47,695 nucleotides of DNA. Origin: Bacillota bacterium (GTDB lineage Bacteria > Bacillota > UBA4882 > JAAYXC01). The DNA lies in the NCBI GenBank assembly GCA_012516115.1, contig JAAYXC010000076.1, forward strand, positions 1-47,695. Reading direction: 5' to 3'. How positions within the stretch are numbered: position 1 is the first letter of the stretch; every line of letters begins with the position of its first letter. The position numbers were made by a program, and so were the translations under genes. Shown piece by piece: positions 31,881 through 40,317 of the stretch. The notes under the pieces were generated by a model. That model saw nothing but the letters and a program-made list of their open reading frames with translations. It was not told where the DNA came from and did not search any database.

Positions 31881-33503
31881 ATGCGTGCGCGTCTCTGGCT
31901 GCCCGCGTTCCTCGTGACCGTTATTCTCCCTCTTTTCGCCCTCTTGCCTCATCTTTCCGGACCGGCGGGTTTCGTCTCTTCGTTGGCCGATCGTCCGGTC
32001 CCCCTTGTTTCCGGGCCCGGGACAGGGCCTTTTACGGCCGTGTACCTCATCGTCGTCGACGGCCTTCGTTACGATGTGGCCCATTCGACGGCTATGCCCT
32101 TTCTTCGTGGTCTGAAACAGACGGCGGCCTGGGGGAAGGTCCGCGTGGGCCTGCCTTCTTATTCGCGGCCGGGTTATGCCCGCCTTCTGACCGGCGCGTC
32201 GACCGAACTCACCGGGCTGACGATGAACGAACAGACCAAGGCGGCGCCGGTGCCGACCGTTTTTTCCCTCGCCCGCGAGGCGGGGCTTTCGACGGCGGCC
32301 TCCGCCCACTACTGGGTAAAAGAACTCGTGGAGGGAACGTCCGGTCCGGCGGAGGGGTTCTTCCGCGGCCGTTTCATCCAATACGGGTACTTTTACCGGC
32401 AGGACGACGAGCCCGATGCGCGCGTCTTCGCCAACGCCAAGGAAATCGTCCGTCTTGACCACCCGTGGCTCGTTCTCGTCCTGCCCCCTTCGGTCGATGC
32501 CGCCGGCCATCAGAAGGGGGGGCGTTCCCCCGCCTACCGGAAAGCGGCCGCGGCGGTTGACGAGCTTCTGGCCGATTTCTACCATTCCCTGCCCAGGGGA
32601 GAGAAACATCTGGTGATCGTTACCGCCGACCATGGCCACCGGGACGCCGGCGGGCATGGTGGGGAGGAGCGGGATGCCTGTGAAGTCCCCCTCTTTCTTC
32701 TGGGGGAAGGTGTCCGTCCCGGTCGGATGAAAAGCACCATCGACCAGCTGGATATCGTCCCGACGATCGCTGCCGCCCTGGGCCTCCCGATGGCGGGGAG
32801 CATGGGGGGCCGGGTACTCGTGGAGGCGTTTGCGGAGGAGGGACCCTGGGCATCGGCCCAGGCCCGGCTGGCGAAAGCGCAAGAGGCCTATCTTCAGGCG
32901 AATAGCGACTTCTTTTCCGCCTGGCGTTCCGGATCCGGGCTCTCTTTCGCGGAGGTTTGGCGGCGTACCAGAGAGAGAGCCCTGTGGCGTGGAGCTTTCC
33001 GGCGTCTCCCGCTGGCGCTGCTGCTCGGGGGATCGGTGCTGGTCCTTTTCTTCCGCTTCCTTTTTTCCACCAGGACGCGCTGGCCGGTCCTGGCCGGGCT
33101 GGCCTTTCCCCTTTATTTCTACGCCTTTTTTCGCCTCTTGGGCGCGGATTATAGTTATAGTGTTATGCACAGCGCCGGCCATTTCCTCGGTCGTGTTTTG
33201 ATCGCCGCAGGCATGGCCCTGGCCGTCTCTACTTGGGCCGGAGCCAGTCTCCGGCGTGAAGGGGAAGGTTTCCTTCCCTCCTTGGTGGTGGGCCTCTGGA
33301 CGGTAGAGAACGTTCTCTTCTTCATCTCCTGGACGGTGGCCGGTGGCGGTCTGCGGGGCTTCCTCCCCGACCTCGGCTGGCATGTCTTCTTCCTCGTCCA
33401 GGCGGTTCTGCTCCCCCTCACTTCGCTTTATGCATTGTTCGGCTGGTGGTATGAGCTGGGTATCAAAAAGAAGAGGCCGCGAGAAGTTCCGGTATCAACC
33501 TGA
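31881..33503 (+). CDS. Alkaline phosphatase superfamily membrane protein (type I phosphodiesterase-like)
   Basis: 540 residues. An N-terminal signal anchor precedes an extracytoplasmic phosphatase-fold domain: IVVDGLRYDVA (metal Asp), LPSYSRPGYARLLTG (Ser or Thr nucleophile region), VDAAGHQKGG and TADHGHRDAGGHGG (metal Asp and His). From about residue 375 there are six or so membrane helices. The plan resembles GPI or lipid ethanolamine-phosphate transferase relatives, so it may transfer or cleave a phosphodiester in the envelope. Substrate unknown. ATG 31881 follows GAGGAGAGGA. It stands alone before the carbamoyltransferase gene. Confidence 0.75.
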   Translation: MRARLWLPAFLVTVILPLFALLPHLSGPAGFVSSLADRPVPLVSGPGTGPFTAVYLIVVDGLRYDVAHSTAMPFLRGLKQTAAWGKVRVGLPSYSRPGYARLLTGASTELTGLTMNEQTKAAPVPTVFSLAREAGLSTAASAHYWVKELVEGTSGPAEGFFRGRFIQYGYFYRQDDEPDARVFANAKEIVRLDHPWLVLVLPPSVDAAGHQKGGRSPAYRKAAAAVDELLADFYHSLPRGEKHLVIVTADHGHRDAGGHGGEERDACEVPLFLLGEGVRPGRMKSTIDQLDIVPTIAAALGLPMAGSMGGRVLVEAFAEEGPWASAQARLAKAQEAYLQANSDFFSAWRSGSGLSFAEVWRRTRERALWRGAFRRLPLALLLGGSVLVLFFRFLFSTRTRWPVLAGLAFPLYFYAFFRLLGADYSYSVMHSAGHFLGRVLIAAGMALAVSTWAGASLRREGEGFLPSLVVGLWTVENVLFFISWTVAGGGLRGFLPDLGWHVFFLVQAVLLPLTSLYALFGWWYELGIKKKRPREVPVST

Positions 33504-33707
33504 CCGGTTGATCCCGGTCCCGGCTTACTCCCGGTGGGGGAACCGGGATGGTTCAGTAAACGTCCGGGTTCCAGGCCTGGAGGCCGGGAGGAGATCGAAG
33601 AAAAAAGAAGAAAGTCTTTGCGGGGTCGAGGCAAGCCCCCTCGCTTCTTTTTTACCCGAGAAAAGGGGCGAGGAACGAGAGCATTTCGCCCGGAAGGAGA
33701 AACGAAG

Positions 33708-34628
33708 ATGCTGCGCCATCTCCCGCATTTTAAAGATTGGTCGGCCGGAGAGCTCCTCGAGCTTTTGGAAAAGGCCCTCTACCTTAAAGAGCACCTGGCG
33801 GATTACGCCGGGATCCTCAAGGGCAAGACCATGGCGATGATCTTTCAGAAGACCTCCACCAGGACGCGGCTCTCCTTCGAGGCCGGGATGACCAGACTGG
33901 GTGGCCATGCGGTCTATATGGACTGGCGGGCCACCAACCTCGTCCTGGCCGAGATCAAGGACGAGATCCGCTACATCGCGGGTAACGCGGATCTGGTGAT
34001 GGCCCGTCTCCTCCACCATAAAGACCTGCTGGAAATGATCGCCTACGCCACGGTACCGGTGATCAACGGGTGCGACGATCGTTACCACCCCTGCCAGGCC
34101 TTCTGCGATCTTCTCACCCTCCGCGAGAAACTGGGTCGCCTCCAGGGGATCAAACTCGTCTACGTGGGCGTCTGGAACAACGTGCTAAACTCCCTGGTCG
34201 ACCTCTGCCACAAGATCGGGGTTTACCTTGTGGCCATCGCGCCCATCGTCAACGAGCCCTCTTGGGATCCGGAACTTTTGGCCGCCGCCGAGCGTTCCGG
34301 GTTCTTCCGGCGGGCGGAAGACCTCCGAACCGAGGTCCGCGACGCCGACGCGGTTTACACGGACTCCTGGGTCGACATGGAATTTTTCCTGGATCCGGCC
34401 TACGAGGCGGAAAAGAAGCGCCGCCTGGAGCTGATGTTGCCCTATCAGCTCAACGCGGCCAATCTGGCCGGTTCCAGGGCGCTCATCATGCACGATATGC
34501 CCATCCACCCCGGTTATGAAATCGACCGGGCGATGATCGAGGACGAGCGGTCGATCATCTTCCCGCAATCCTGGAACCGGATGCACGGCCAGAACGCCAT
34601 CATCCTCAGGTTGCTGGGACTGCTCTGA
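33708..34628 (+). CDS. Ornithine/aspartate carbamoyltransferase superfamily protein, atypical substrate motifs
   Basis: 306 residues with an intact carbamoyl-phosphate site: STRTR at 50-54 and HPCQ at 127-130. The ornithine-binding signatures differ. Where OTCases have HCLPAHRGEE, this protein has HDMPIHPGYE (262-271), losing the Cys. The D-x-W-x-SMG loop reads DSWVDMEFF (219-227). So it may not use ornithine; another amine or acid is possible. ATG 33708 has AAGGAGA upstream, and the longer open frame before it is not family-like. No other arginine or pyrimidine genes are next to it; csaB follows about 30 bases later. Confidence 0.8.
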   Translation: MLRHLPHFKDWSAGELLELLEKALYLKEHLADYAGILKGKTMAMIFQKTSTRTRLSFEAGMTRLGGHAVYMDWRATNLVLAEIKDEIRYIAGNADLVMARLLHHKDLLEMIAYATVPVINGCDDRYHPCQAFCDLLTLREKLGRLQGIKLVYVGVWNNVLNSLVDLCHKIGVYLVAIAPIVNEPSWDPELLAAAERSGFFRRAEDLRTEVRDADAVYTDSWVDMEFFLDPAYEAEKKRRLELMLPYQLNAANLAGSRALIMHDMPIHPGYEIDRAMIEDERSIIFPQSWNRMHGQNAIILRLLGLL

Positions 34629-34656
34629 CCGCGTCTCCGTCGGAGGTTGAAATTCC

Positions 34657-35760
34657 CTGCCGACCATCGTGATCTCCGGTTACTACGGGGCCGGAAACGC
34701 CGGCGATGAGGCCATCCTCGCCGCCATGTTGGCCGCCTTACGCGCCGAAATTCCAGGGGCCGAGATGGTGGTCCTCTCCCGTGACCCGGTGCGGACCATG
34801 GCCGAACACGGGGTAAAGGCGGTGCCCCGGGATCTGGGCCGCCATTTCTTCGACCTCGTCAAGCTCTTCCGCCGGGCCGATCTCCTTTTGAGCGGTGGGG
34901 GGGGTCTCCTGCAAGACAGTTATCCGCCCCGGTTCCTTCCGGCCTCGGTCCTTTACTATCTGGCCGTTTGCCTTCTGGCCAAACTCTGCGGGTGCCGGGT
35001 GATGCTCTACGCCCAAGGTCTCGGGCCTCTCCGGCGGCCTTTTGCCCGTCTGCTCCTCCGGACGATCCTCCCGTGGATGGATCTCATCGCGGTCCGCGAC
35101 GAGGTTTCCCGGGATCTCCTCCATGAGCTGGGGATAATGCGCCGGGTCCACCTGACGGCCGATCCGGTCCTGGCCTGGCGGCCGGATTCGCTTCCGAACC
35201 CCGTACGGTCCGTTCTCCCCGCCGAAAAGCCCTATCTCGCCGTTTCCTTGCGGCCCTGGCCGGAGGAAGAACGCTGGCGGCCGGTGGTGGCCGGCGTGGT
35301 GGAGCGCGCGTTTCGCACCTGGGGAATGGTTCCGGTTTTCCTCCCTTTCGCGCGCGGGGGGGACTTTCTGGTCTGCGCCCGGGTACGGGCATGCATGGCC
35401 GAAGGGTTGCCGGCGATCATCTTGCCGGAACTGGGGCCCGCGGAGCTCTATGCGGCGGTGGCCGGGGCCGGGATGGTCCTGGGCATGCGGCTTCATTCCC
35501 TCATCTTTGCCGCCCTGGACCGCGTCCCGGCGGTGGGTCTGGCCTACGACCCGAAGGTCACCGCGTTTCTTTCCTCCCTCGGCCTGGCCGAGTTGGCGAA
35601 GCCGCTTCGTTCTCCGGAAGAGGAACTCTGGTCCACACTGGCGAAGACCTGGGAAAAAAGGGCAGAGGTCGCGGCCCGGATGGGGTCTTCCCTGCCGTGG
35701 CTGGCCGGGTTAGCCCTGGCGAACGCACGGTTGGCCCGGGGTCTCCTTCGGGAGGATTGA
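34657..35760 (+). CDS. csaB: Polysaccharide pyruvyl transferase CsaB
   Basis: Adds pyruvate to a cell-wall polysaccharide, the anchor for S-layer-homology-domain proteins. 367 residues. Seen: ISGYYGAGNAGDEAIL at the N-terminus, LLLSGGGGLLQDSYP, LYAQGLGPLRRPFAR, VLGMRLHSLIFAALDRVP. GTG 34669 would remove residues usually present and is 22 bases from the GGAGG at 34642. CTG 34657 gives MPTIVISGYYG at good spacing and is preferred. It implies pyruvylated wall polymer and probably SLH proteins in this organism. Confidence 0.85.
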   Translation: MPTIVISGYYGAGNAGDEAILAAMLAALRAEIPGAEMVVLSRDPVRTMAEHGVKAVPRDLGRHFFDLVKLFRRADLLLSGGGGLLQDSYPPRFLPASVLYYLAVCLLAKLCGCRVMLYAQGLGPLRRPFARLLLRTILPWMDLIAVRDEVSRDLLHELGIMRRVHLTADPVLAWRPDSLPNPVRSVLPAEKPYLAVSLRPWPEEERWRPVVAGVVERAFRTWGMVPVFLPFARGGDFLVCARVRACMAEGLPAIILPELGPAELYAAVAGAGMVLGMRLHSLIFAALDRVPAVGLAYDPKVTAFLSSLGLAELAKPLRSPEEELWSTLAKTWEKRAEVAARMGSSLPWLAGLALANARLARGLLRED

Positions 35761-35824
35761 AGACGGAGCCGGGCAAGCTTTTTTGTTTTCTCGATGGTTC
35801 GTGTCGTGGCCCGGGATTTATACG

Positions 35825-35856
35825 AATCAAGGGTCCCGTTCATCGGATCCTTGATT
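35825..35856. other. Perfect 12-bp hairpin without U-run
   Basis: AATCAAGGGTCC and GGATCCTTGATT form a 12-bp stem (one G-U) with the loop CGTTCATC, between csaB and cinA. No T-run follows on either side, so it is not a standard terminator. It could be an operator, an RNA stabiliser or the remnant of an element end. Confidence 0.6.
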
Positions 35857-35971
35857 TACCATACGAACACCGCTTCGCCGAAAAAAGAAGCATCCTGTTT
35901 GCCCCCCGGTTAACCTGCCCAGGGCGGAGCGAGAGACTAAGAAGGGATCAGTCGAGGGAGGGAATCCAGCC

Positions 35972-37234
35972 TTGCCAGCCGAGATCATCAGCATCGGGAC
36001 GGAACTCCTCCTCGGAGAGGTGGTGGATACCAACGCCGCCTTTCTCGCCCGGCGCCTGGCGGAACTCGGGATCGACCTCTACTACAAGACGACGGTCGGG
36101 GATAACCTGGGCCGTATTGTAGCCGAGCTCAAGCGGGCCTGGGCGAGATCGGAGATCGTCATCACCACCGGTGGCCTGGGTCCCACCCAGGACGACCTGA
36201 CCCGTGAGGCCGTGGCCGCGCTCCTGGGTGAGGAGCTCGTTCTCAACCAGGAAGAACTGGCGAAGATGCGGGCTTTCTTCGCCCGTCTCGGCCGGATTAT
36301 GACCCCGAATAACGAGCGCCAGGCGATGTTCCCCCCTTCGGCCCGCCCCCTGGCCAATCCCGAGGGGACCGCGCCCGGCCTGGCCGTGGTCAAAGACGGC
36401 CGTTATCTCTTTGCCCTCCCCGGGGTACCGGTGGAGATGGAGCGGATGTTCGACCGGGAGGTCTTCCCCCTTCTCCGCCGACTGGTGCCGGGGTAGCCCC
36501 TTTTCTCCCGGACTTTACGGTTTACCGGGATCGGTGAGTCGGCCATGGCCGCGGCGGTACACGACCTCATCGAGGCCGGCCGGGCACCCACCGTGGCCCC
36601 TTATTTCACCCGCCGGGGCGAGACGAGGCTCCGCCTCACCGTCCGGGCGGCGGACGCCGAAGAAGCCGAGAAGCTTTTCGCCCCGGTGGAGGCCGAAATC
36701 CGGCGACGGTTGGGTCCGCACCTCTTCGGGGTCGATGAGGAGACCCTGGAAGAAGTGGTGGGGCGCCTCCTCAAAGACCGGGGACTTACTCTGGCCACGG
36801 CCGAGTCCTGCACGGGTGGACTCCTCGGCCACCGGCTGACCAATATCCCCGGCAGCTCCGCTTATTATCTGGGCGGTGTGGTAGCCTATGATAACCGCGC
36901 AAAGACCGGGGTCCTGGGGGTCCCGGCGGAGATCCTGGCCGCGCACGGTGCGGTAAGCGCGGAGACGGCCGGGGCCATGGCCGAGGGCGTCCGGCGGCTC
37001 CTGGGAGCCGATCTCGGCCTGGCCAGTACGGGGATCGCCGGTCCCGGCGGTGGTACACCGACCAAACCGGTGGGACTGGTCTACCTCGGCCTGGCCTGGG
37101 AAGGTGGGGTCGAGACGAGACGGCATCTTTTCGGGTGGGATCGGCTCGGGAACAAGGAGGCCGCGGCCCAGGCCGGGCTGGCCTTGGTCTGGGAATGGCT
37201 GACCGGGAGGAGGGAATCCCCGTCCGGCGTTTGA
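35972..37234 (+). pseudogene. cinA: CinA-family protein (COG1058 plus amidase domain), interrupted by in-frame TAG
   Basis: 420 codons collinear with CinA. The N-terminal molybdopterin-binding-like (COG1058) domain has IISIGTELLLGEVVDTNAAF and TTGGLGPTQDD. The C-terminal nicotinamide-nucleotide amidase domain has ATAESCTGGLLGHRLTNIPG and STGIAGPGGGTP. Codon 175 (36494-36496) is TAG in the linker after the COG1058 domain; the frame is kept on both sides (RRLVPG before, PLFSRTLRFTGIGES after). The first 174 residues could still fold. The C-terminal part has an ATG at 36545 but no clear ribosome binding site. Start is TTG 35972. Confidence 0.85.
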
Positions 37235-37347
37235 GGAGGGCCATTTCAAAGTCTCATCCGGCGGAGGGGGACGGAATAATTTTGATCTGGAAGAGGGCTT
37301 TCCAGCGCCATTGGGGCAATCCTGGATAAAGAGGAGTCGAAGAGGAA

Positions 37348-37509
37348 ATGGCCCGACGGTTCTTTCTCGGCGTGATCCTGTTCGCGGTGGCCGCCGAGGT
37401 CGCCTTCCTCCTGGCCAAGGGGATTCGTTCCCGGCGGATGATCCCGGCGACCGTCTATTTCACCGATCCCCTTGGGGCCTTTTTGCTTTTCCTCGTGTCG
37501 CTTTATTGA
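37348..37509 (+). CDS. Small membrane protein, 53 residues
   Basis: Reads MARRFFLGVILFAVAAEVAF, continues LLAKGIRSRR, then ends GAFLLFLVSLY. It has two hydrophobic segments (about 5-23 and 40-53) joined by a basic loop. GAAGAGG and AGAGGAG precede the ATG. It sits between cinA and thpR on the same strand with thpR 25 bases on. I do not recognise the family. Confidence 0.6.
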   Translation: MARRFFLGVILFAVAAEVAFLLAKGIRSRRMIPATVYFTDPLGAFLLFLVSLY

Positions 37510-37534
37510 TTTAGAGGTGGTGGAGGAAGAGACA

Positions 37535-38116
37535 ATGGACAAGCCGGCCATGGAGAGGGATTCCCTCCGGCTTTTCGTCGCCCTCTGGCTCCCTGCGCCA
37601 CTGAACAGGGCGGTCCTGGCCCACCTGGACGAACTCCGGCGGGGAAGCCGCGGGGTGCGCTGGGTCCGGCCGGAGCAACTCCATCTTACCTTAAAGTTTT
37701 TAGGCGAGACGCCCCGGACCGAGCTTCCCCAGCTTTTTTCCGCCCTGGCCGAGGTGGCGGCCACGACGCGGCCCTTCTCCCTTAAGCTCGCCCCGGGCGG
37801 AGTCTTCCCGCCGAGCGGGCCGCCCCGGGGCGTTTGGCGCGGCGTTACCCCCGAGGAAGAAGGGGCGGTCCTGGCCGGTCGGGTGGAAGAGGCCTTAATC
37901 CCCCTGGGACATCCCCCGGAGAAGAGGCCCTTCCGGGCCCACCTCACCCTGGGCCGGGCCGAGCCGGGGGCCGTTTTCGATCGCGCCCTCCTCGGCCGGG
38001 ATATCACGGCCGGACCGGCCGTGGTCGGGCGGCTCTCCCTCGTCCGAAGCGAGCTCCGGCCCCGGGGACCGGTCTACACCACGTTGAGGGAATGGCCGCT
38101 GGTCGGCAGGGAATAA
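37535..38116 (+). CDS. thpR: RNA 2',3'-cyclic phosphodiesterase
   Basis: 2H phosphoesterase of the ThpR/LigT family. 193 residues from ATG 37535. The two catalytic HxT motifs are HLTLKFLG and HLTLGRAE, and the N-terminus LRLFVALWLP is typical. It acts on RNA ends with 2',3'-cyclic phosphate; the cellular role is not settled. GGAGGAAGAG is upstream. It lies between the small membrane protein and the CsoR-family gene. Confidence 0.88.
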   Translation: MDKPAMERDSLRLFVALWLPAPLNRAVLAHLDELRRGSRGVRWVRPEQLHLTLKFLGETPRTELPQLFSALAEVAATTRPFSLKLAPGGVFPPSGPPRGVWRGVTPEEEGAVLAGRVEEALIPLGHPPEKRPFRAHLTLGRAEPGAVFDRALLGRDITAGPAVVGRLSLVRSELRPRGPVYTTLREWPLVGRE

Positions 38117-38129
38117 GGAGGCGGAGACG

Positions 38130-38417
38130 ATGGAATGGGTCGTCAAAGGACTCCCTCCCGAGGTCAAAGAAGAACTCCTCGGCCGGCTCCGGCGGGCCGA
38201 AGGTCAGCTCCGGGGGATCCAGAAGATGATCGCCGAAGACCGGGGCTGCCATGAAGTCCTGACCCAGCTGGCGGCGGTGAAGGCGGCCGTGGTCCAGGCG
38301 GCCATGACCATCCTCGGTGCCCAGCTCGCCCGGTGCGTCCAGGAAGGGGCCTCCTCCGGCCGGAGCGGCCGGGAGGCGCTGGAGGAGTTCATGGAGATCT
38401 TCAAGAAGTTTTCGTAG
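38130..38417 (+). CDS. CsoR/FrmR family repressor without the metal-binding His (CstR-like?)
   Basis: 95 residues, all-helical DUF156 repressor. Two cysteines, Cys40 and Cys69, are 29 apart, exactly as C36 and C65 of CsoR. The copper ligand His, four residues before the second Cys, is Gln65 here. Loss of the His with both Cys kept is the pattern of the persulfide sensor CstR rather than copper-sensing CsoR. ATG 38130 follows GGAGGCGGAGACG, 14 bases after thpR. No copper exporter or sulfurtransferase gene is beside it, so the regulated target is unknown. Confidence 0.8.
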   Translation: MEWVVKGLPPEVKEELLGRLRRAEGQLRGIQKMIAEDRGCHEVLTQLAAVKAAVVQAAMTILGAQLARCVQEGASSGRSGREALEEFMEIFKKFS

Positions 38418-38448
38418 GCTCCGTGCACCCCCTCCTTCGGATGGGAAA

Positions 38449-38862
38449 ATGCTTGAGGGTTCTTGGTATATCTATATCGGCTACAAGATCCTCGACGAAG
38501 ATGCTTTCAACCTGGCCTTAATCGGCGCTTATTCCACATGGTTCGACATACAAAGCTGGGAAGATTTCTCTTATACTTATTCCCTCGGCATCGGGGCCAA
38601 AGGAACGCTGAATCTCTCCCCCTCGTTCGCCCTTTCGGGACTGGTCTTGTACGGCGTCTTCAACAAAAGCGAGATGACACGGGATGATATCGATGTGGTG
38701 AGCACCGATGACGTCTCTACCCTCTTTTGGGAGTTGAAGGCTGGTTATCAGATGGCCGATTCCTGGTGGGCCTTCGCCACTTATCGGCGGACGGCCCTTT
38801 CCATCGAGAACGTGGATACCACCGCCAGCGGTTTCGGCCTGGGAGTGGAGTACAGGCTCTGA
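38449..38862 (+). pseudogene. C-terminal fragment of an outer-membrane-type beta-barrel protein
   Basis: 137 residues of alternating aromatic and polar strands: GSWYIYIGYKILDEDAFNLA, YTYSLGIGAKGTLNLSPSFA, LSGLVLYGVFNKSEM, LFWELKAGYQMADSWWAFAT and a last strand ending GFGLGVEYRL. This is the look of small porin-like barrels. No signal peptide or ribosome binding site precedes it, so it is an N-terminally truncated remnant. A strong terminator follows. If the assignment holds, the host or its ancestor has an outer membrane. Confidence 0.55.
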
Positions 38863-38896
38863 GTCGAACAGCAGATAGCCATTCTAGAAAAAACCG

Positions 38897-38929
38897 GGGA
38901 AGGCTCGGACGGCCTTCCCTTTAATTTTT
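38897..38929 (+). terminator. Intrinsic terminator
   Basis: GGGAAGGC (38897-38904) pairs with GCCTTCCC (38912-38919), seven-base loop, then TTTAATTTTT. It ends the thpR-csoR-barrel segment. Confidence 0.85.
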
Positions 38930-39014
38930 ATAGCCGGTTTGGGCGAAAATCGTTTTCCGGCGAAGTAATTCTTATCTAGAGGACCATCTCCCGGTATACT
39001 TCGATTTCATCATC

Positions 39015-39028
39015 TAATATCGTTTGCA
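39015..39028 (+). promoter_or_regulatory. Candidate LacI-family operator (cre-like) before the regulator gene
   Basis: TAATATCGTTTGCA matches the cre consensus at about 11 of 14 positions and shares ten of 14 bases with the site at 40199-40212. It lies just upstream of the regulator's promoter. Confidence 0.35.
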
Positions 39029-39035
39029 GGATTAC

Positions 39036-39064
39036 TTGCCGAGCCGATCCTTCTGTTGTAAACT
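39036..39064 (+). promoter_or_regulatory. Promoter of the LacI-family gene
   Basis: TTGCCG (39036-39041), 17 bases, TAAACT (39059-39064), 34 bases before the start codon. Confidence 0.5.
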
Positions 39065-39097
39065 CATGCTAGAAGATTCTCTTTGATGGGAGCGGCC

Positions 39098-40156
39098 ATG
39101 TCCAACGTAACGATGAAAGATGTCGCCGAGAAGGCCGGCGTCTCCGTCTCTACGGTCTCCAGAGTCCTCAATAACCGGTGCTGGGTACGGCCGGAAGTGC
39201 GTGAGCGCGTCTGGGCCGTAATTCGAGAAATCGGTTATCAGCCGAACCTGGACGCCCAGACCCTCGTCAAGGGCGGCGCGACAAGACAGATCGGCTTGCT
39301 TGTATGGGATATCACCAGTCCTTACTATGCTGAAATCGCTCTCGGAGTAGAAGAGGCCGCTTATCAGGCCGGCTACATGGTTATGCTCTGCAATTACCTG
39401 GACTTTGGGCGCCGGGATGAAGATCGGTATATCGAGGCTTTTCTGCGGCGGAGGGTCGACGGCGTAGTAGTGGCCATGGCTTTAAGCCCGGCCGGAATAG
39501 AAAAGCTTGGACTCATGGTTAAACGCGGGATTAAGGTGGCCGTCTGTCGTGAGCGCGGATGGCTGCGGGTAGATGAAGACGACTACGCGATCGAATTAGG
39601 CCTTAGCGCCGTGGACGTGGATACCCGAGCTGGAATAAAAAAGTCCGTCGACCACCTGGCCACTTTAGGACATACGCGGATCGGCTATCTATTCGGTCCG
39701 TCCGAGATGCCCGGTCAGCCCAGGCTCGAAGCTTTCAAGGCGGCTTTGGCCGAACGGGGTTTGGTATACGACCCGGCGCTGATAATTACCGGTCTCGGTT
39801 ATCGACAGGCTTCCGGTGTACGCGGGATGCAAGAACTAATGGCCCGGCGGGCCGGAGTTACGGCCGTCTTGGCCTTTAACGACCTTATTGCCATGGGCGT
39901 TATGAGTTATTGTTATGAACAAGGTATCCGCATCCCAGAAGACATATCTCTTATCGGTTTTGATAATATTGAACAAAGTATGTATACATGTCCCCCGCTG
40001 ACAACCGTGAATATCCCCAGGGAAGAGATCGGTCGAGAACTTTTCCGTTCTTTATTAAATACGATAAAAGGCGGACATCCGGAAATTCAGATTATCACCC
40101 CTAATTTGGTGTTACGTGGCACGACTGCTTTTGTGCCAGCGCGCATTAGTGAGTAG
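39098..40156 (+). CDS. LacI family transcriptional regulator
   Basis: 352 residues. The N-terminal HTH reads VTMKDVAEKAGVSVSTVSRV, and the hinge is followed by a sugar-binding periplasmic-protein-like domain (IGLLVWDITSPYYAEIALGV, IGFDNIEQS near the end). ATG 39098 has GGGAG at good spacing; TTG 39083 and ATG 39086 are less likely. It precedes an ABC sugar importer and glycosidase genes and probably represses them through sites at 40199 and 39015. Effector unknown, likely a galacto-oligosaccharide by context. Confidence 0.92.
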   Translation: MSNVTMKDVAEKAGVSVSTVSRVLNNRCWVRPEVRERVWAVIREIGYQPNLDAQTLVKGGATRQIGLLVWDITSPYYAEIALGVEEAAYQAGYMVMLCNYLDFGRRDEDRYIEAFLRRRVDGVVVAMALSPAGIEKLGLMVKRGIKVAVCRERGWLRVDEDDYAIELGLSAVDVDTRAGIKKSVDHLATLGHTRIGYLFGPSEMPGQPRLEAFKAALAERGLVYDPALIITGLGYRQASGVRGMQELMARRAGVTAVLAFNDLIAMGVMSYCYEQGIRIPEDISLIGFDNIEQSMYTCPPLTTVNIPREEIGRELFRSLLNTIKGGHPEIQIITPNLVLRGTTAFVPARISE

Positions 40157-40193
40157 ATTATTTTTCTAAAAGGGGGAAGGGCAATTTTTCGCT

Positions 40194-40222
40194 TTGACTG
40201 GTAGCGTTTTCAGTTCTCAATG
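40194..40222 (+). promoter_or_regulatory. Importer operon promoter overlapping a LacI-family operator
   Basis: TTGACT (40194-40199) is a good -35; the -10 (TCAATG region) is weak. TGGTAGCGTTTTCA at 40199-40212 fits the cre consensus in 12 of 14 positions and lies between the two boxes, a classic place for repression. Confidence 0.5.
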
Positions 40223-40317
40223 TTTCCGGACAATAAAAAGGGAGGGTGAGAATGGGAAAATGACAGTATAAAAATAGAATGTTTTTGGCTTAAAAGATTT
40301 AAAAAGGAGGTTATAAG

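Noticed and set aside
31737..33383. Long open frame (548 codons) on the minus strand opposite the phosphatase-fold gene
   Set aside because: Low-complexity composition and no motif; the plus-strand gene has metal-binding motifs and membrane helices.
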